20,978 bases of DNA. It comes from Bacteriovorax stolpii. GTDB taxonomy: Bacteria; Bdellovibrionota; Bacteriovoracia; Bacteriovoracales; Bacteriovoracaceae. A program made the translations under genes and the position numbers. The notes under the pieces were generated by a model. The model did not search any database, was not told the DNA's origin, and saw nothing but the letters and a program-made list of their open reading frames with translations. The stretch's first letter is position 1, and each line of letters begins with the position of its first letter. The stretch lies in contig CAMDDI010000019.1 of assembly GCA_945890905.1 (NCBI GenBank), forward strand, positions 1 to 20,978, read 5' to 3'. Positions 1 through 7,581 of the stretch are shown in pieces.

Positions 1-190
1 CACATGAATTCCCATAATTAACCCCGTCTGCACAAACCGGTTGGAACATTTTCATGCAATAACAAGGCTTAACCGTAAGGGGACTCAGGGGTTTGGCCGC
101 TTCTTCTTTGGCCACAGGGGCCTCTACAGGAGTTTCAGGAACTTTATGAGTACTACAAGCAAAGAGGGCAAGCAAGATAAGCCATTTCAT
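1..190 (-). CDS. Kazal-type lipoprotein (partial, 3' end outside window)
   Basis: Translating the minus strand from the ATG at 188-190 gives 63 residues open to the window edge. The start is supported by an AAGGA ribosome site about 7 bases upstream. Residues 1-12 form a lipoprotein signal with a Cys at 12 in an LFAC lipobox. A Pro/Ala/Glu-rich linker follows (about 17-40). Then comes a Kazal-like start: C43-x-C45, seven residues, then PVCADGVNYGNSC at 51-63. This matches the C-x-x-D-G-x-T-Y-x-N-x-C core of Kazal serine-protease-inhibitor domains, but is one residue shorter between Cys and Asp-Gly. It begins only 12 bases after the glyA stop, so the two are probably co-transcribed. Protease inhibition is inferred from the family; the rest of the domain lies outside the window. 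A plus-strand frame across this region is a shadow. Confidence 0.7.
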   Translation of the reverse strand, partial: MKWLILLALFACSTHKVPETPVEAPVAKEEAAKPLSPLTVKPCYCMKMFQPVCADGVNYGNSC

Positions 191-202
191 AGAAAATCCT
201 TT

Positions 203-1444
203 TTATGGGTAAACCGGAAACTTCTTACAAAGATCATTCACACTCTTCTTCACATCAGTGAGAACTTTTTCATCTTGAGGATTTCGAAGCGCTTTCACAA
301 TCAATTCTGCCATGATTTTTGTTTCTGTTTCTTTGAAGCCTCGTGTGGTGACAGCTGGAGTTCCGAGACGAACACCTGAAGTCACAAACGGAGATCTCTT
401 ATCATTTGGAACCATATTTTTATTACATGTGATCGCCACTTTTTCTAAAATCTCGCCCGCTTCTTTTCCAGACATATTTACTGAATCAGTTTTCACGAGC
501 ACCAGATGGTTATCCGTTCCACCAGAGACAAGATCAATTCCATTATCCATCAATGTTTTTGCAAGCATCTTAGAGTTCTTGATCACCTGTTCCTGATAAG
601 TTTTAAATGAAGGGTCCAGTGCTTCTTTGAAGGCCACTGCCTTGGCCCCGATCACATGCTCAAGAGGTCCACCTTGAATTCCAGGGAAGATAAGTGAGTT
701 AAATTTCTTCGCGAGGTCTTCATTGTTAGTGAGTATTAAACCCCCACGAGGACCACGAAGAGTTTTGTGAGTGGTAGAGGTCACCACATCAGCAAATCCC
801 ATTGGACTCTGATGAAGACCAGCGGCGACTAATCCAGCGATGTGGGCCATATCAACCATAAACACTGCATCGATTGATTTTGCAATCTGGTTGAATTTTT
901 CAAAATCAATCGCTCGCGGATAGGCCGAAGCTCCTGCAATGATCATGCGAGGACGCTCGCGCTTTGCAATCTCTTCGACTTGGTTGTAATCAATCATTTC
1001 TGTTTTTGAATCAAGTCCGTAGTGTAGGGCCTTGTATAAGCGCCCAGAAAAATTCACCGGAGATCCGTGAGTGAGATGTCCGCCTTGCGCGAGATCCATT
1101 CCTAAGAATGAATCACCGTGGTTCATCATCGCCATATAAACGGCCATGTTCGCACCAGAACCTGAGTGAGGTTGAACATTGGCAAAGCCAGCATTAAAAA
1201 GTTTTTTCAAGCGCTCAATGGCCAGAGTTTCAATTTCATCAATAAACTCACACCCGTTGTAATATCTCTTCTTCGGATACCCTTCTGCGTACTTGTTAGT
1301 CAGGCACGAACCCTGAGCTTCCATCACGGCCTGGGAGCAATAGTTCTCAGAAGCTATGAGCTCAAGACCCATCTCCTGACGACCTTGTTCTAAATGGATG
1401 AATTTCGCGACTTCTGGATCGACGGACTCGAGATATTTGAACAT
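203..1444 (-). CDS. glyA: Serine hydroxymethyltransferase
   Basis: This PLP enzyme converts serine and tetrahydrofolate to glycine and 5,10-methylene-tetrahydrofolate in the cytoplasm, feeding one-carbon units to purine, thymidylate and methionine synthesis. The 413-residue length is normal for the bacterial family. The N-terminal ELIASEN segment (about 28-34), the NKYAEGYP loop (about 50-57) and the PLP-lysine motif TSTTHKTLRGPRGG (K227) are intact, as is the HSGSGAN cofactor region near 93-99. The ATG at 1442-1444 has an AAGGAG ribosome site about 7 bases upstream. A TAAAAT -10-like box lies roughly 30 bases upstream, without a convincing -35. The gene is divergent from the TauE/SafE-like gene and is followed after 12 bases by the Kazal-type lipoprotein gene. 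Identity is secure. Confidence 0.97.
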   Translation of the reverse strand: MFKYLESVDPEVAKFIHLEQGRQEMGLELIASENYCSQAVMEAQGSCLTNKYAEGYPKKRYYNGCEFIDEIETLAIERLKKLFNAGFANVQPHSGSGANMAVYMAMMNHGDSFLGMDLAQGGHLTHGSPVNFSGRLYKALHYGLDSKTEMIDYNQVEEIAKRERPRMIIAGASAYPRAIDFEKFNQIAKSIDAVFMVDMAHIAGLVAAGLHQSPMGFADVVTSTTHKTLRGPRGGLILTNNEDLAKKFNSLIFPGIQGGPLEHVIGAKAVAFKEALDPSFKTYQEQVIKNSKMLAKTLMDNGIDLVSGGTDNHLVLVKTDSVNMSGKEAGEILEKVAITCNKNMVPNDKRSPFVTSGVRLGTPAVTTRGFKETETKIMAELIVKALRNPQDEKVLTDVKKSVNDLCKKFPVYP

Positions 1445-1575
1445 GAATGGCTCCTTGAATGCCTATATTTTAGAAGACTTAAACATCCCATGCCCAGCCT
1501 AATCTCTAGACACCCCTGAAAATTGTGCTCGCGCGGAGTGTCCAGCTCCTTAATCGGGATACAATTCTGCGCATT

Positions 1576-2295
1576 ATGGAACCTTTTATCCTCATTTTGG
1601 TCTTATCTGTGGTTCAGTCCCTCTTTGGGGTAGGACTTCTGCTATTTGGGACCCCCCTCATGCTTTTGATGGGCCATGAATACACTGAAGCTCTTCTCTA
1701 CCTTCTTCCGGCCTCAGCTGCCATTAGCTGGAGCCAGGTCAAGGACACCTACCAAATCAAACTCGGCGGTGCATACCGCAAATACTTTTTCATGATCAGT
1801 ATGCCCCTTTTATTTGTGGGTATGATCTTGGCGGGTCACTACGATTTGAAATGGGAAATTAAATTTTTCATCACCATCATGCTGACAGTAGCTTTCATCG
1901 TCAGAACATCATCGAAGTTTCGCGAGAAGCTTCAGAACCTCATGAGGAAAAATCTCCCCTTCGCTTTGGGCTTTATGGGAATCATTCATGGTCTCTCGAA
2001 CATGGGCGGATCAATCTTGACTCCACTCGTTTCAAGTTTATACAAAGATAAAAATAAAGTTCTGGCCGGTGTGAGTTTTGATTACGCCTTTATGGCAAGC
2101 TTTCAACTTCTAGTCTTAGCCTTATACAAAGGCGAAAACTTCGAAGCCAAATATCTGATAGGGAGTGCTATTTCTCTTTCAATGCGATACTTGATTGGTA
2201 AACGAATTTTTAAATTCACTACAGAAGTTAATTACCAAAGACTCTTGAATGGATTTATTCTTGCCAACGCAGTTCTCCTGGCAGTTAACTTATAG
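1576..2295 (+). CDS. TauE/SafE-family membrane protein (probable anion exporter)
   Basis: A 239-residue, strongly hydrophobic protein with about seven or eight membrane segments. It begins with a glycine-containing helix (LILVLSVVQSLFGVGLLLFG), and a second Gly-rich helix near the middle contains HGLSNMGGSILTP. That two-half layout with repeated Gly-x-G patches is typical of TauE/SafE (DUF81) permeases, which are linked to export of sulfite or organosulfur anions; the substrate here is unknown. The frame is open upstream to a GTG at 1525. I prefer the ATG at 1576, because the membrane helix starts there and the extra 17 residues look unlike an N-terminus. Neither start has a clear Shine-Dalgarno; a TACAAT box at 1560-1565 lies just upstream of the ATG. 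It is the only gene on its strand between two minus-strand genes. Confidence 0.78.
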   Translation: MEPFILILVLSVVQSLFGVGLLLFGTPLMLLMGHEYTEALLYLLPASAAISWSQVKDTYQIKLGGAYRKYFFMISMPLLFVGMILAGHYDLKWEIKFFITIMLTVAFIVRTSSKFREKLQNLMRKNLPFALGFMGIIHGLSNMGGSILTPLVSSLYKDKNKVLAGVSFDYAFMASFQLLVLALYKGENFEAKYLIGSAISLSMRYLIGKRIFKFTTEVNYQRLLNGFILANAVLLAVNL

Positions 2296-2317
2296 TCATG
2301 AGTTATCAATCATGACT
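2294..2317. terminator. Hairpin between convergent genes
   Basis: An 8-base perfect inverted repeat (AGTCATGA, 8-base loop, TCATGACT) starts at the stop codon of the TauE/SafE-like gene and lies 20 bases from the end of the convergent 605-residue gene. No T-tract follows on either strand, so an intrinsic terminator is only possible; it may instead protect the 3' ends. Confidence 0.4.
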
Positions 2318-2337
2318 CCCGCCGAAGAGAAAATATC

Positions 2338-4155
2338 TTAAAAAGCTGACCCCCCTCCTGGAGGACAAAACTCACCTGTCATTATGGGAGGGATATCAGA
2401 AGGTCGCAAATTATTACATTGATTGCGTTGAAAATTTGCTGCACAAGCTTGTTGATTGGAACTGCTTAAAGTTAACCTTAGACCATTGTTACAAGAAAAT
2501 TCTTTCATTGCCGGAGATTCAAAAGGTGAAGGAATAATACCCTTCTCAATATAAACACCACACATATCCTGGTATTCATTCATTCGATCATTACTGATCA
2601 TATTTGCACCTAATTCATTTTTAGAACTATTACCCACGCTGTAGACAAATACTCCCGATAGAGTAGCACAATTTTTTGCAAGTTGGGTGTGAGCCTGACA
2701 TATAGAAAATGCTGTTCTTCCACCACCTGCTCTGGTGGAAGCCTGCAGTGATTTCATATGGTCAATGATCGGTTTTTGTACAATAGCCATGACAGCATTG
2801 AATGATTGATGGCGATCTCTTTCTGGTACGAGGGAGGATCCTAAACTTGATGCTGCAAGACTCATGTTGGCCTGAACTTCAGATCGGGAAACATGTAAAA
2901 TATCTATGTTTTGTCTTTTTTGAGTATAGTCGTTAGGCATAGTCTGCTGAAAAAAGGCCATGAGTGATAAAATCAAACCTTTATCATTCATCAGCGGTGT
3001 CCCTACAGGCAAACTAAGAAAATCAGCATTATTCTGAAGTGCTAATAGTGATGTCCCAGTTTCAGAGGCTAAATTAGGGGCTACCAATGAAGCATTCTCT
3101 TGAAGAAGCTTAAAATGATTTTGAAGTCGCCCCAGACTCTCAAGTAGGACAGAATCTTCCGTTTCAATATTTCTTAAGAGGCTATCTATTGAATTAAGTT
3201 CAGAAACCACTCCTTGAAGTCCTCTTGCTAGCGCAGCACTTCGAGGATATCCGTCTTCTCCTGGAGAAGCAAAGTATGCTCCGGCATCTACAAGCCAATC
3301 AGCTAAAGATTTTTCAGTATTTCCATCAGGAGATCTAATTTTAGTATCTCGCATAGAACGTTGCAAACCTTGCAAATTTTGGCGAGTTTGATCACTTAAA
3401 GTCGTTCCTGTCTGCGGCTGAGTTATTCTTAGAATGGAATTTGCAAAGCTTTGAGCTTCGGATACACCCTGATTGAAGATCCCTTCAATATAACAAAATT
3501 CTCCACCCAAAATGCTTCGTTCATAGGCCAGTCCTGTGTAAGCGACTGGTCTTTGACACTGACTTATGAAAAGGTTGCTGAAATTTCTATATAGGCAGGC
3601 ATACTTCTGTGCCTTCTCATCGTTACTGATTGCTCGATTATTAATGGCCTCTAAATTTGGTCCTTGAAAATATCTAAATAATTGCTGTGCAATCGCTCCA
3701 ACTAAACTTCCAATGACTGGCGCAAAAGGAGTTGCACCTGCTAGTGTCGTGGCGATGTTAACAGCGGTTCCACCTACGCTCTGTCTAAGTTGAGAGCCTA
3801 ACTCGGTACTTGCACAAGCATTACCCTGATTACTCATTTCCATAAAATTATTAAATGAATTCACCATTTGAGACATCCCTGATGCAAGCTGGGCATTTGG
3901 TGAAGTGCTCATACCAAAATTCATAAGTGGACCGACATTCGCTTGGTAAGACATAGCAGAAGCAAGTAAGACCTGACAGGAAGGATCGGTTTGGGCCATG
4001 ACTCTTAGTTGTTGAATCTGATTGTTAAGTTGAGTTAGGGAGCTTGATGAAGGATAAAGATCACAATTGGTTAAGGGATTAGTTTCCATACCTGGAGTTT
4101 GGGCCAAGACTTTGCCAGAAAAAAATAGAATGAAGCCCAGGATTTTTAAATTCAT
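2338..4155 (-). CDS. Secreted protein of unknown function (605 aa)
   Basis: I do not recognise this family. Residues 1-18 form a signal peptide (MNLKILGFILFFSGKVLA) with likely cleavage after VLA, before QTPG, so the product should reach the periplasm or outside. The mature protein is rich in Gln, Ser and Asn and has 13 cysteines; seven cluster in the last 130 residues, suggesting a disulfide-bonded C-terminal domain. A glycine/alanine-rich hydrophobic stretch near residues 128-165 could be membrane-active or buried. The middle is predicted to be mostly helical, with heptad-like leucines around 300-360. The ATG at 4153-4155 has an AGGA site at a good distance. The gene is single, read in the same direction as the fab cluster, and lies behind a hairpin at the end of fabF. 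A 30-base palindrome lies 26 bases upstream of the start. Confidence 0.8.
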   Translation of the reverse strand: MNLKILGFILFFSGKVLAQTPGMETNPLTNCDLYPSSSSLTQLNNQIQQLRVMAQTDPSCQVLLASAMSYQANVGPLMNFGMSTSPNAQLASGMSQMVNSFNNFMEMSNQGNACASTELGSQLRQSVGGTAVNIATTLAGATPFAPVIGSLVGAIAQQLFRYFQGPNLEAINNRAISNDEKAQKYACLYRNFSNLFISQCQRPVAYTGLAYERSILGGEFCYIEGIFNQGVSEAQSFANSILRITQPQTGTTLSDQTRQNLQGLQRSMRDTKIRSPDGNTEKSLADWLVDAGAYFASPGEDGYPRSAALARGLQGVVSELNSIDSLLRNIETEDSVLLESLGRLQNHFKLLQENASLVAPNLASETGTSLLALQNNADFLSLPVGTPLMNDKGLILSLMAFFQQTMPNDYTQKRQNIDILHVSRSEVQANMSLAASSLGSSLVPERDRHQSFNAVMAIVQKPIIDHMKSLQASTRAGGGRTAFSICQAHTQLAKNCATLSGVFVYSVGNSSKNELGANMISNDRMNEYQDMCGVYIEKGIIPSPFESPAMKEFSCNNGLRLTLSSSNQQACAANFQRNQCNNLRPSDIPPIMTGEFCPPGGGSAF

Positions 4156-4181
4156 AAATTCCTAAACTTATCGGAAATTTG

Positions 4182-4211
4182 CCAATAAACTTTATATACA
4201 AAGTCTATTGG
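4182..4211. promoter_or_regulatory. 30-base near-perfect palindrome, probable operator or 5' leader hairpin
   Basis: The left arm (15 bases, starting CCAATAAAC) and right arm (ending GTCTATTGG) are inverted copies with 13 of 15 positions matching and no spacer. The two mismatches would be G-U pairs in minus-strand RNA. The centre is an AT-rich TATATA core that could overlap a -10 box for the secreted-protein gene, whose ATG is 26 bases away. Repressor operator or leader hairpin are both possible; the sequence does not say which. Confidence 0.5.
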
Positions 4212-4268
4212 TCAGCCCTATAGGTAAAGTTAATGAAATAAGTTGTTTAGGCGATCTCAGTAGCAGAT

Positions 4269-4297
4269 TTAAGGCCAGTTTCTTGTCCTGGCTTTAA
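4269..4297 (-). terminator. Hairpin at the end of fabF
   Basis: A 10-base stem with one mismatch (TTAAGGCCAG / CTGGCTTTAA on the plus strand) and a 9-base loop spans the fabF stop codon. No good T-tract follows on the minus strand, so termination may be weak or Rho-dependent. It separates the fab cluster from the secreted-protein gene. Confidence 0.4.
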
Positions 4298-5541
4298 GAG
4301 ATGAACTTTTTAAAGATCGTCGACGAGTTCGTCCCACCAAATCCAAATGAATTGTTGAGTGCATACTGCGGATCACGCTTTTGTGGCTTGTTGGCGACGT
4401 AATCTAAATCACACTGGGGATCTTGATTTTCTAGATTGATCGTCGGAGGAAGCATCCCAGTTCGAAGTGCCTGAATACAGAAAATCGATTCAAGTCCACC
4501 GGCCGCACCTAAAAGATGACCAGTCATAGATTTCGTAGAACTTACTCTTAAATTTTTAGCATGATCACCGAAAGCTTTTTTGATGGCTTGAGTTTCTGCA
4601 ATGTCACCCAGTGGAGTAGAAGTTCCGTGAGCATTGATGTAACCCACATCTTCTTTTCTAATTCCAGAAAGCTCTAGAGCTTGATTCATGCAAATTAAGG
4701 CACCCAATCCTTCCGGATGAGGAGCAGTGATATGATGAGCATCGGCACTTGCACCAAAGCCCACGATTTCTGCTAAGATTTTAGCTCCACGAGCAACTGC
4801 CTTATCATAATTCTCAAGCACAATAATTCCTGCACCTTCGCCCATCACAAATCCATCACGGTCCACATCATAAGGTCGTGAAGCGCGAGTAGGTTCTTCG
4901 TTACGGCGAGAGAGAGCTTTCATATTTGAGAAGCCGGCAATGGTGTAACCAGTGATCACAGCTTCAGTTCCCCCAGAGATCATGGCATCTTGTCTGCCCA
5001 TCATGATTTCTGTGGCCGCAACTCCGAGTGCATGAGCACTTGAAGCACAAGCTGAGGCAATGGAGAAATTGATTCCTTGAAAGCCATAGTGAATGGACAT
5101 AAGCCCTGGGGCCATATTGGGAATTACTGAAGGAATAAAGAAAGGAGAAACTCGGCGCGGACCTTTTTCAAGGTAAGCCTGGTGATTCATTTCGATGTGA
5201 GGAAATCCCCCAAGACCAGTTCCGAAAATAATTCCGATTTTAGATTTCTCATAACCAGAATCCAAGATGCCTGACATTTTAATCGCCTCGTCTCCAGCGT
5301 GAAGAGCGTATTGATTAAAAAGATCGAAGCGATCTTGATCTTTAAGTTCCATGAGTTCAGGATTTAATTTGAAATTTTTAACTTCGCCACCGAAGTTGAC
5401 GGCCCAGCCTTCAGTTTTATGGCGCTCAAGAGTCGAGATACCCGATTTACCGGCAAGGGCATTTTCCCAAACTTCGTTTAATGAATTTCCTAGCCCACAG
5501 ATGGCACCGATACCGGTGACTGCAACACGATTAATTTTCAT
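4294..5541 (-). CDS. fabF: 3-oxoacyl-[ACP] synthase II
   Basis: The condensing enzyme of fatty-acid elongation: it joins malonyl-ACP to acyl-ACP, releasing CO2, in the cytoplasm. At 415 residues it has the usual FabF length. The Cys-His-His triad is visible: C165 in SIASACASSAH, H305 in NAHGTSTPLGD and H342 in SMTGHLLGAAGG. The C-terminal NNSFGFGGTN loop is present. It is the last gene of the cluster, downstream of acpP, which is the usual order. A strong intrinsic terminator sits between acpP and fabF and ends about a dozen bases before the fabF ATG, so expression seems to need read-through. The ribosome site (TGGGTATAAAT before the ATG) is weak. The 3' end lies in a hairpin. Identity is secure; FabF rather than FabB is favoured by the acpP context. 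Confidence 0.96.
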   Translation of the reverse strand: MKINRVAVTGIGAICGLGNSLNEVWENALAGKSGISTLERHKTEGWAVNFGGEVKNFKLNPELMELKDQDRFDLFNQYALHAGDEAIKMSGILDSGYEKSKIGIIFGTGLGGFPHIEMNHQAYLEKGPRRVSPFFIPSVIPNMAPGLMSIHYGFQGINFSIASACASSAHALGVAATEIMMGRQDAMISGGTEAVITGYTIAGFSNMKALSRRNEEPTRASRPYDVDRDGFVMGEGAGIIVLENYDKAVARGAKILAEIVGFGASADAHHITAPHPEGLGALICMNQALELSGIRKEDVGYINAHGTSTPLGDIAETQAIKKAFGDHAKNLRVSSTKSMTGHLLGAAGGLESIFCIQALRTGMLPPTINLENQDPQCDLDYVANKPQKRDPQYALNNSFGFGGTNSSTIFKKFIS

Positions 5542-5551
5542 ATTTATACCC

Positions 5552-5581
5552 AGAAAGAAAAAAGGCTCCCGAAGGAGCCTT
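5552..5581 (-). terminator. Intrinsic terminator between acpP and fabF
   Basis: In minus-strand RNA this is an 8-base perfect stem AAGGCUCC/GGAGCCUU closed by a UUCG tetraloop and followed by a U-rich tract (UUUUUUCUUUCU). The stem, stable loop and U-tract make it a textbook Rho-independent terminator. It lies 8 bases past the acpP stop, inside an otherwise continuous operon, so it should favour acpP over fabF. Confidence 0.88.
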
Positions 5582-5589
5582 GTAATGGT

Positions 5590-5823
5590 CTAGTGAGATT
5601 TTGCTTTAAGGTAAGTCACCACGTCGCCGATAGACTTAAGGTTTTCAGTTTCATCTTCAGGGATTTCCACACCGAACTCATCTTCCATCTTCATCATGAG
5701 TTCAACCATGTCTAAAGAATCAAGGTTAAGGTCATCAACGAAGCTTGTATTCAGGCTGATGTTAGCAGCGTCCATTTTTGTAGCTTCTGAAACGAGCTTA
5801 ATGACTTTGTCTTGTAATTCCAT
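5590..5823 (-). CDS. acpP: Acyl carrier protein
   Basis: A 77-residue acidic helical protein that carries growing acyl chains on a 4'-phosphopantetheine arm. The attachment serine is S36 in the DLNLDSLDMVEL motif, followed by the acidic recognition helix MKMEDEFGVEIPED. Length and layout match bacterial AcpP. The ATG has a strong GGAGG site 8 bases upstream. It lies between fabG and fabF, the usual place. The 61-base gap from fabG is the second-largest within the fabH-fabF part and may hold a weak internal promoter (a TGCTAACTA extended -10-like box). The terminator just after acpP would give it a separate, abundant short transcript, in keeping with the high amounts of ACP cells need. No odd residues were seen. 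Confidence 0.97.
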   Translation of the reverse strand: MELQDKVIKLVSEATKMDAANISLNTSFVDDLNLDSLDMVELMMKMEDEFGVEIPEDETENLKSIGDVVTYLKAKSH

Positions 5824-5884
5824 TCAAATATCCTCCGAGAATGAGATTCCATTTAGTTAGCAATATTGAGATTCAGTTAAATTA

Positions 5885-6643
5885 TTAGATATAGAGTCCG
5901 CCGTCAATTTTAATCACCTCTCCAGTGAGGTAACTTGACGCACCACTCAGCAAAAAACAAGTCAAATTAGCAACTTCGTCGGTTGTTCCGAATCTGCCAA
6001 GGGGAATTGAGCTGGAATACTGCTCTTTTGCCTTAGCTTCGAGAGCATCAGTCATGTCAGTTTGAATAAAACCCGGGCAAATAACATTTGAGCGCAAGTT
6101 TCTTGAGGCAAGCTCTTTGGCCACTGATTTACTGAATCCAATGAGTCCGGCTTTTGAAGCAGCATAGGCCGCCTGAGAAGCATTGCCCATGAGACCTACA
6201 ATGGAACTCATATGAACTATCGATACGTTTTCTGCACGTAAAAAATTCCGCGAAAGTGCCTGAGTCACCATCATGGATCCCTTTAAGTTGGTATCAATAA
6301 TTTGCGAGATTTCTTCCGGTTTTAATCGAAGAAGAAGTGTGTCTTTTGACACCCCCGCATTGTTCACAAGGCCAGAAATAGGTGCCACTGTTTTGGTAAA
6401 TTCATCAAGAGCTTTAGTCATCGCTGAGTGGTCAGTGACATCAAATTTTAAACCTGTCGCTTTTCCACCTTTGGCTTCTAGTTCTTCTTTAAGAGCAATC
6501 GCTTTGGCTTCATCTCCGCGGTAATTAAAAACAACATGAGCACCTTGTTCGGCCAAGGCCAGAGCAATTGATTTTCCAATCCCACGGGCAGCTCCAGTCA
6601 CTAGAATCACTTTGCCTTTTAAGTCTGAATAAGTAGCAATCAT
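5885..6643 (-). CDS. fabG: 3-oxoacyl-[ACP] reductase
   Basis: An NADPH-dependent short-chain dehydrogenase/reductase that reduces 3-oxoacyl-ACP to 3-hydroxyacyl-ACP in the elongation cycle. The 252-residue protein has the Rossmann TGAARGIG cofactor loop (16-23), NNAG at 94-97, and the catalytic S147, Y160 and K164 in MSSIVG and YAASK with canonical 13-residue spacing. The GFIQTDMT segment after the catalytic core is also typical of FabG. The start overlaps the fabD stop by four bases (ATGA), implying translational coupling. Of the many SDR enzymes, position between fabD and acpP makes FabG the clear choice. Confidence 0.95.
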   Translation of the reverse strand: MIATYSDLKGKVILVTGAARGIGKSIALALAEQGAHVVFNYRGDEAKAIALKEELEAKGGKATGLKFDVTDHSAMTKALDEFTKTVAPISGLVNNAGVSKDTLLLRLKPEEISQIIDTNLKGSMMVTQALSRNFLRAENVSIVHMSSIVGLMGNASQAAYAASKAGLIGFSKSVAKELASRNLRSNVICPGFIQTDMTDALEAKAKEQYSSSIPLGRFGTTDEVANLTCFLLSGASSYLTGEVIKIDGGLYI

Positions 6644-7572
6644 AGGGCCTCAACTTCAGAAAATCCTGTCTCTGTATCAAGACTTATGACTTTCAAATTA
6701 GGGTTAATTTTTTTGATCAGGCCTGCGAGTACTTTACCCGGACCACATTCAATGATGACAGTATCATCTGAGAGTTTTTGAATACTGTGTGTCCACAGTA
6801 CACTTCCACACACTTGCTTGAGTAAATTTTCTTTGATCAAAAGGGGGTTAGTGTCGGTGGGATATTCATGTGCATCAACATTAGCGATATACGAAAATTT
6901 GAGAGGATGAAAAGTAATCTGATCCAGCACTGCTTTTAAATTAATTTCCGCAGGCTTCATAAGAGAGCAATGAAAAGGTGCAGAGACTTGAAGTTCAATC
7001 GCTTTGACTCTCGCTCCAGTTTTCTCTTCCATTAAACGGATGGCCCTCTCGCAAGCAAACTTATCCCCAGAAATAACAATTTGAGCAGGTTCGTTGAAAT
7101 TGGCCGGAGAAACTTTTTCATCTTCAGTGGAAGCAGCTTCGCAAGCTTCACGGATCACTTTCTCTTCTTGTTTGAGAATGGCGTACATCGTCCCTTTGCC
7201 AGCAGGAGTTGCGGCCTGCATGTATTTACCCCGGAAGTGCACACTTCTAACGGCTTCTTCGAAAGTAAAAACTCCCGCAGCTGCCAGAGCGGCATATTCG
7301 CCTACCGAATGTCCCAGAACGCGCTCAATAGAAATATTTTTTTGATCAAGAAGATCTTTGAGCTTATCAAACATCATCAGAGAGTGGGCAACAATAGCAG
7401 GCTGAGTATTCTCTGTGAGCTTGAGATCTTCAGCAGGGCCTTCAAGCATGATTTTTTTGAGATCGTAACCTGAGGCGCTATTGGCCCGCTCAAAGTGAGC
7501 GAAGTCAGCAAAAACTTTTCCCATGCCGACATACTGAGTTCCCTGACCGGGAAAAACAACTGTAACTTTCAT
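6640..7572 (-). CDS. fabD: Malonyl-CoA:ACP transacylase
   Basis: Moves the malonyl group from CoA to ACP, supplying the extender unit for FabH and FabF. The 310-residue protein starts with the FPGQGTQYVGMG oxyanion segment (7-18). It has the nucleophile serine S89 in GHSVGEYAALAAAG, R114 for the malonate carboxylate, and the catalytic H201 in APFHCSLM. All lie close to their places in E. coli FabD. The start follows the fabH stop by 9 bases, with an AAGGA site inside that gap, and its own stop overlaps the fabG start by four bases. It therefore belongs to the tightly coupled fabH-fabD-fabG part of the operon. Nothing unusual was seen. Confidence 0.96.
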   Translation of the reverse strand: MKVTVVFPGQGTQYVGMGKVFADFAHFERANSASGYDLKKIMLEGPAEDLKLTENTQPAIVAHSLMMFDKLKDLLDQKNISIERVLGHSVGEYAALAAAGVFTFEEAVRSVHFRGKYMQAATPAGKGTMYAILKQEEKVIREACEAASTEDEKVSPANFNEPAQIVISGDKFACERAIRLMEEKTGARVKAIELQVSAPFHCSLMKPAEINLKAVLDQITFHPLKFSYIANVDAHEYPTDTNPLLIKENLLKQVCGSVLWTHSIQKLSDDTVIIECGPGKVLAGLIKKINPNLKVISLDTETGFSEVEAL

Positions 7573-7581
7573 GAGGGATCC

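Noticed and set aside
41..379. 112-residue plus-strand frame
   Set aside because: Overlaps the Kazal lipoprotein and the 3' end of glyA on the other strand; composition is that of an antisense shadow and no ribosome site is present.
1525..1575. GTG start for the TauE/SafE-like gene
   Set aside because: No ribosome site and the added residues do not resemble the family N-terminus; the ATG at 1576 directly opens the first membrane helix.
7081..7473. 130-residue plus-strand frame over fabD
   Set aside because: Antisense to a gene with all catalytic residues; shadow frame.
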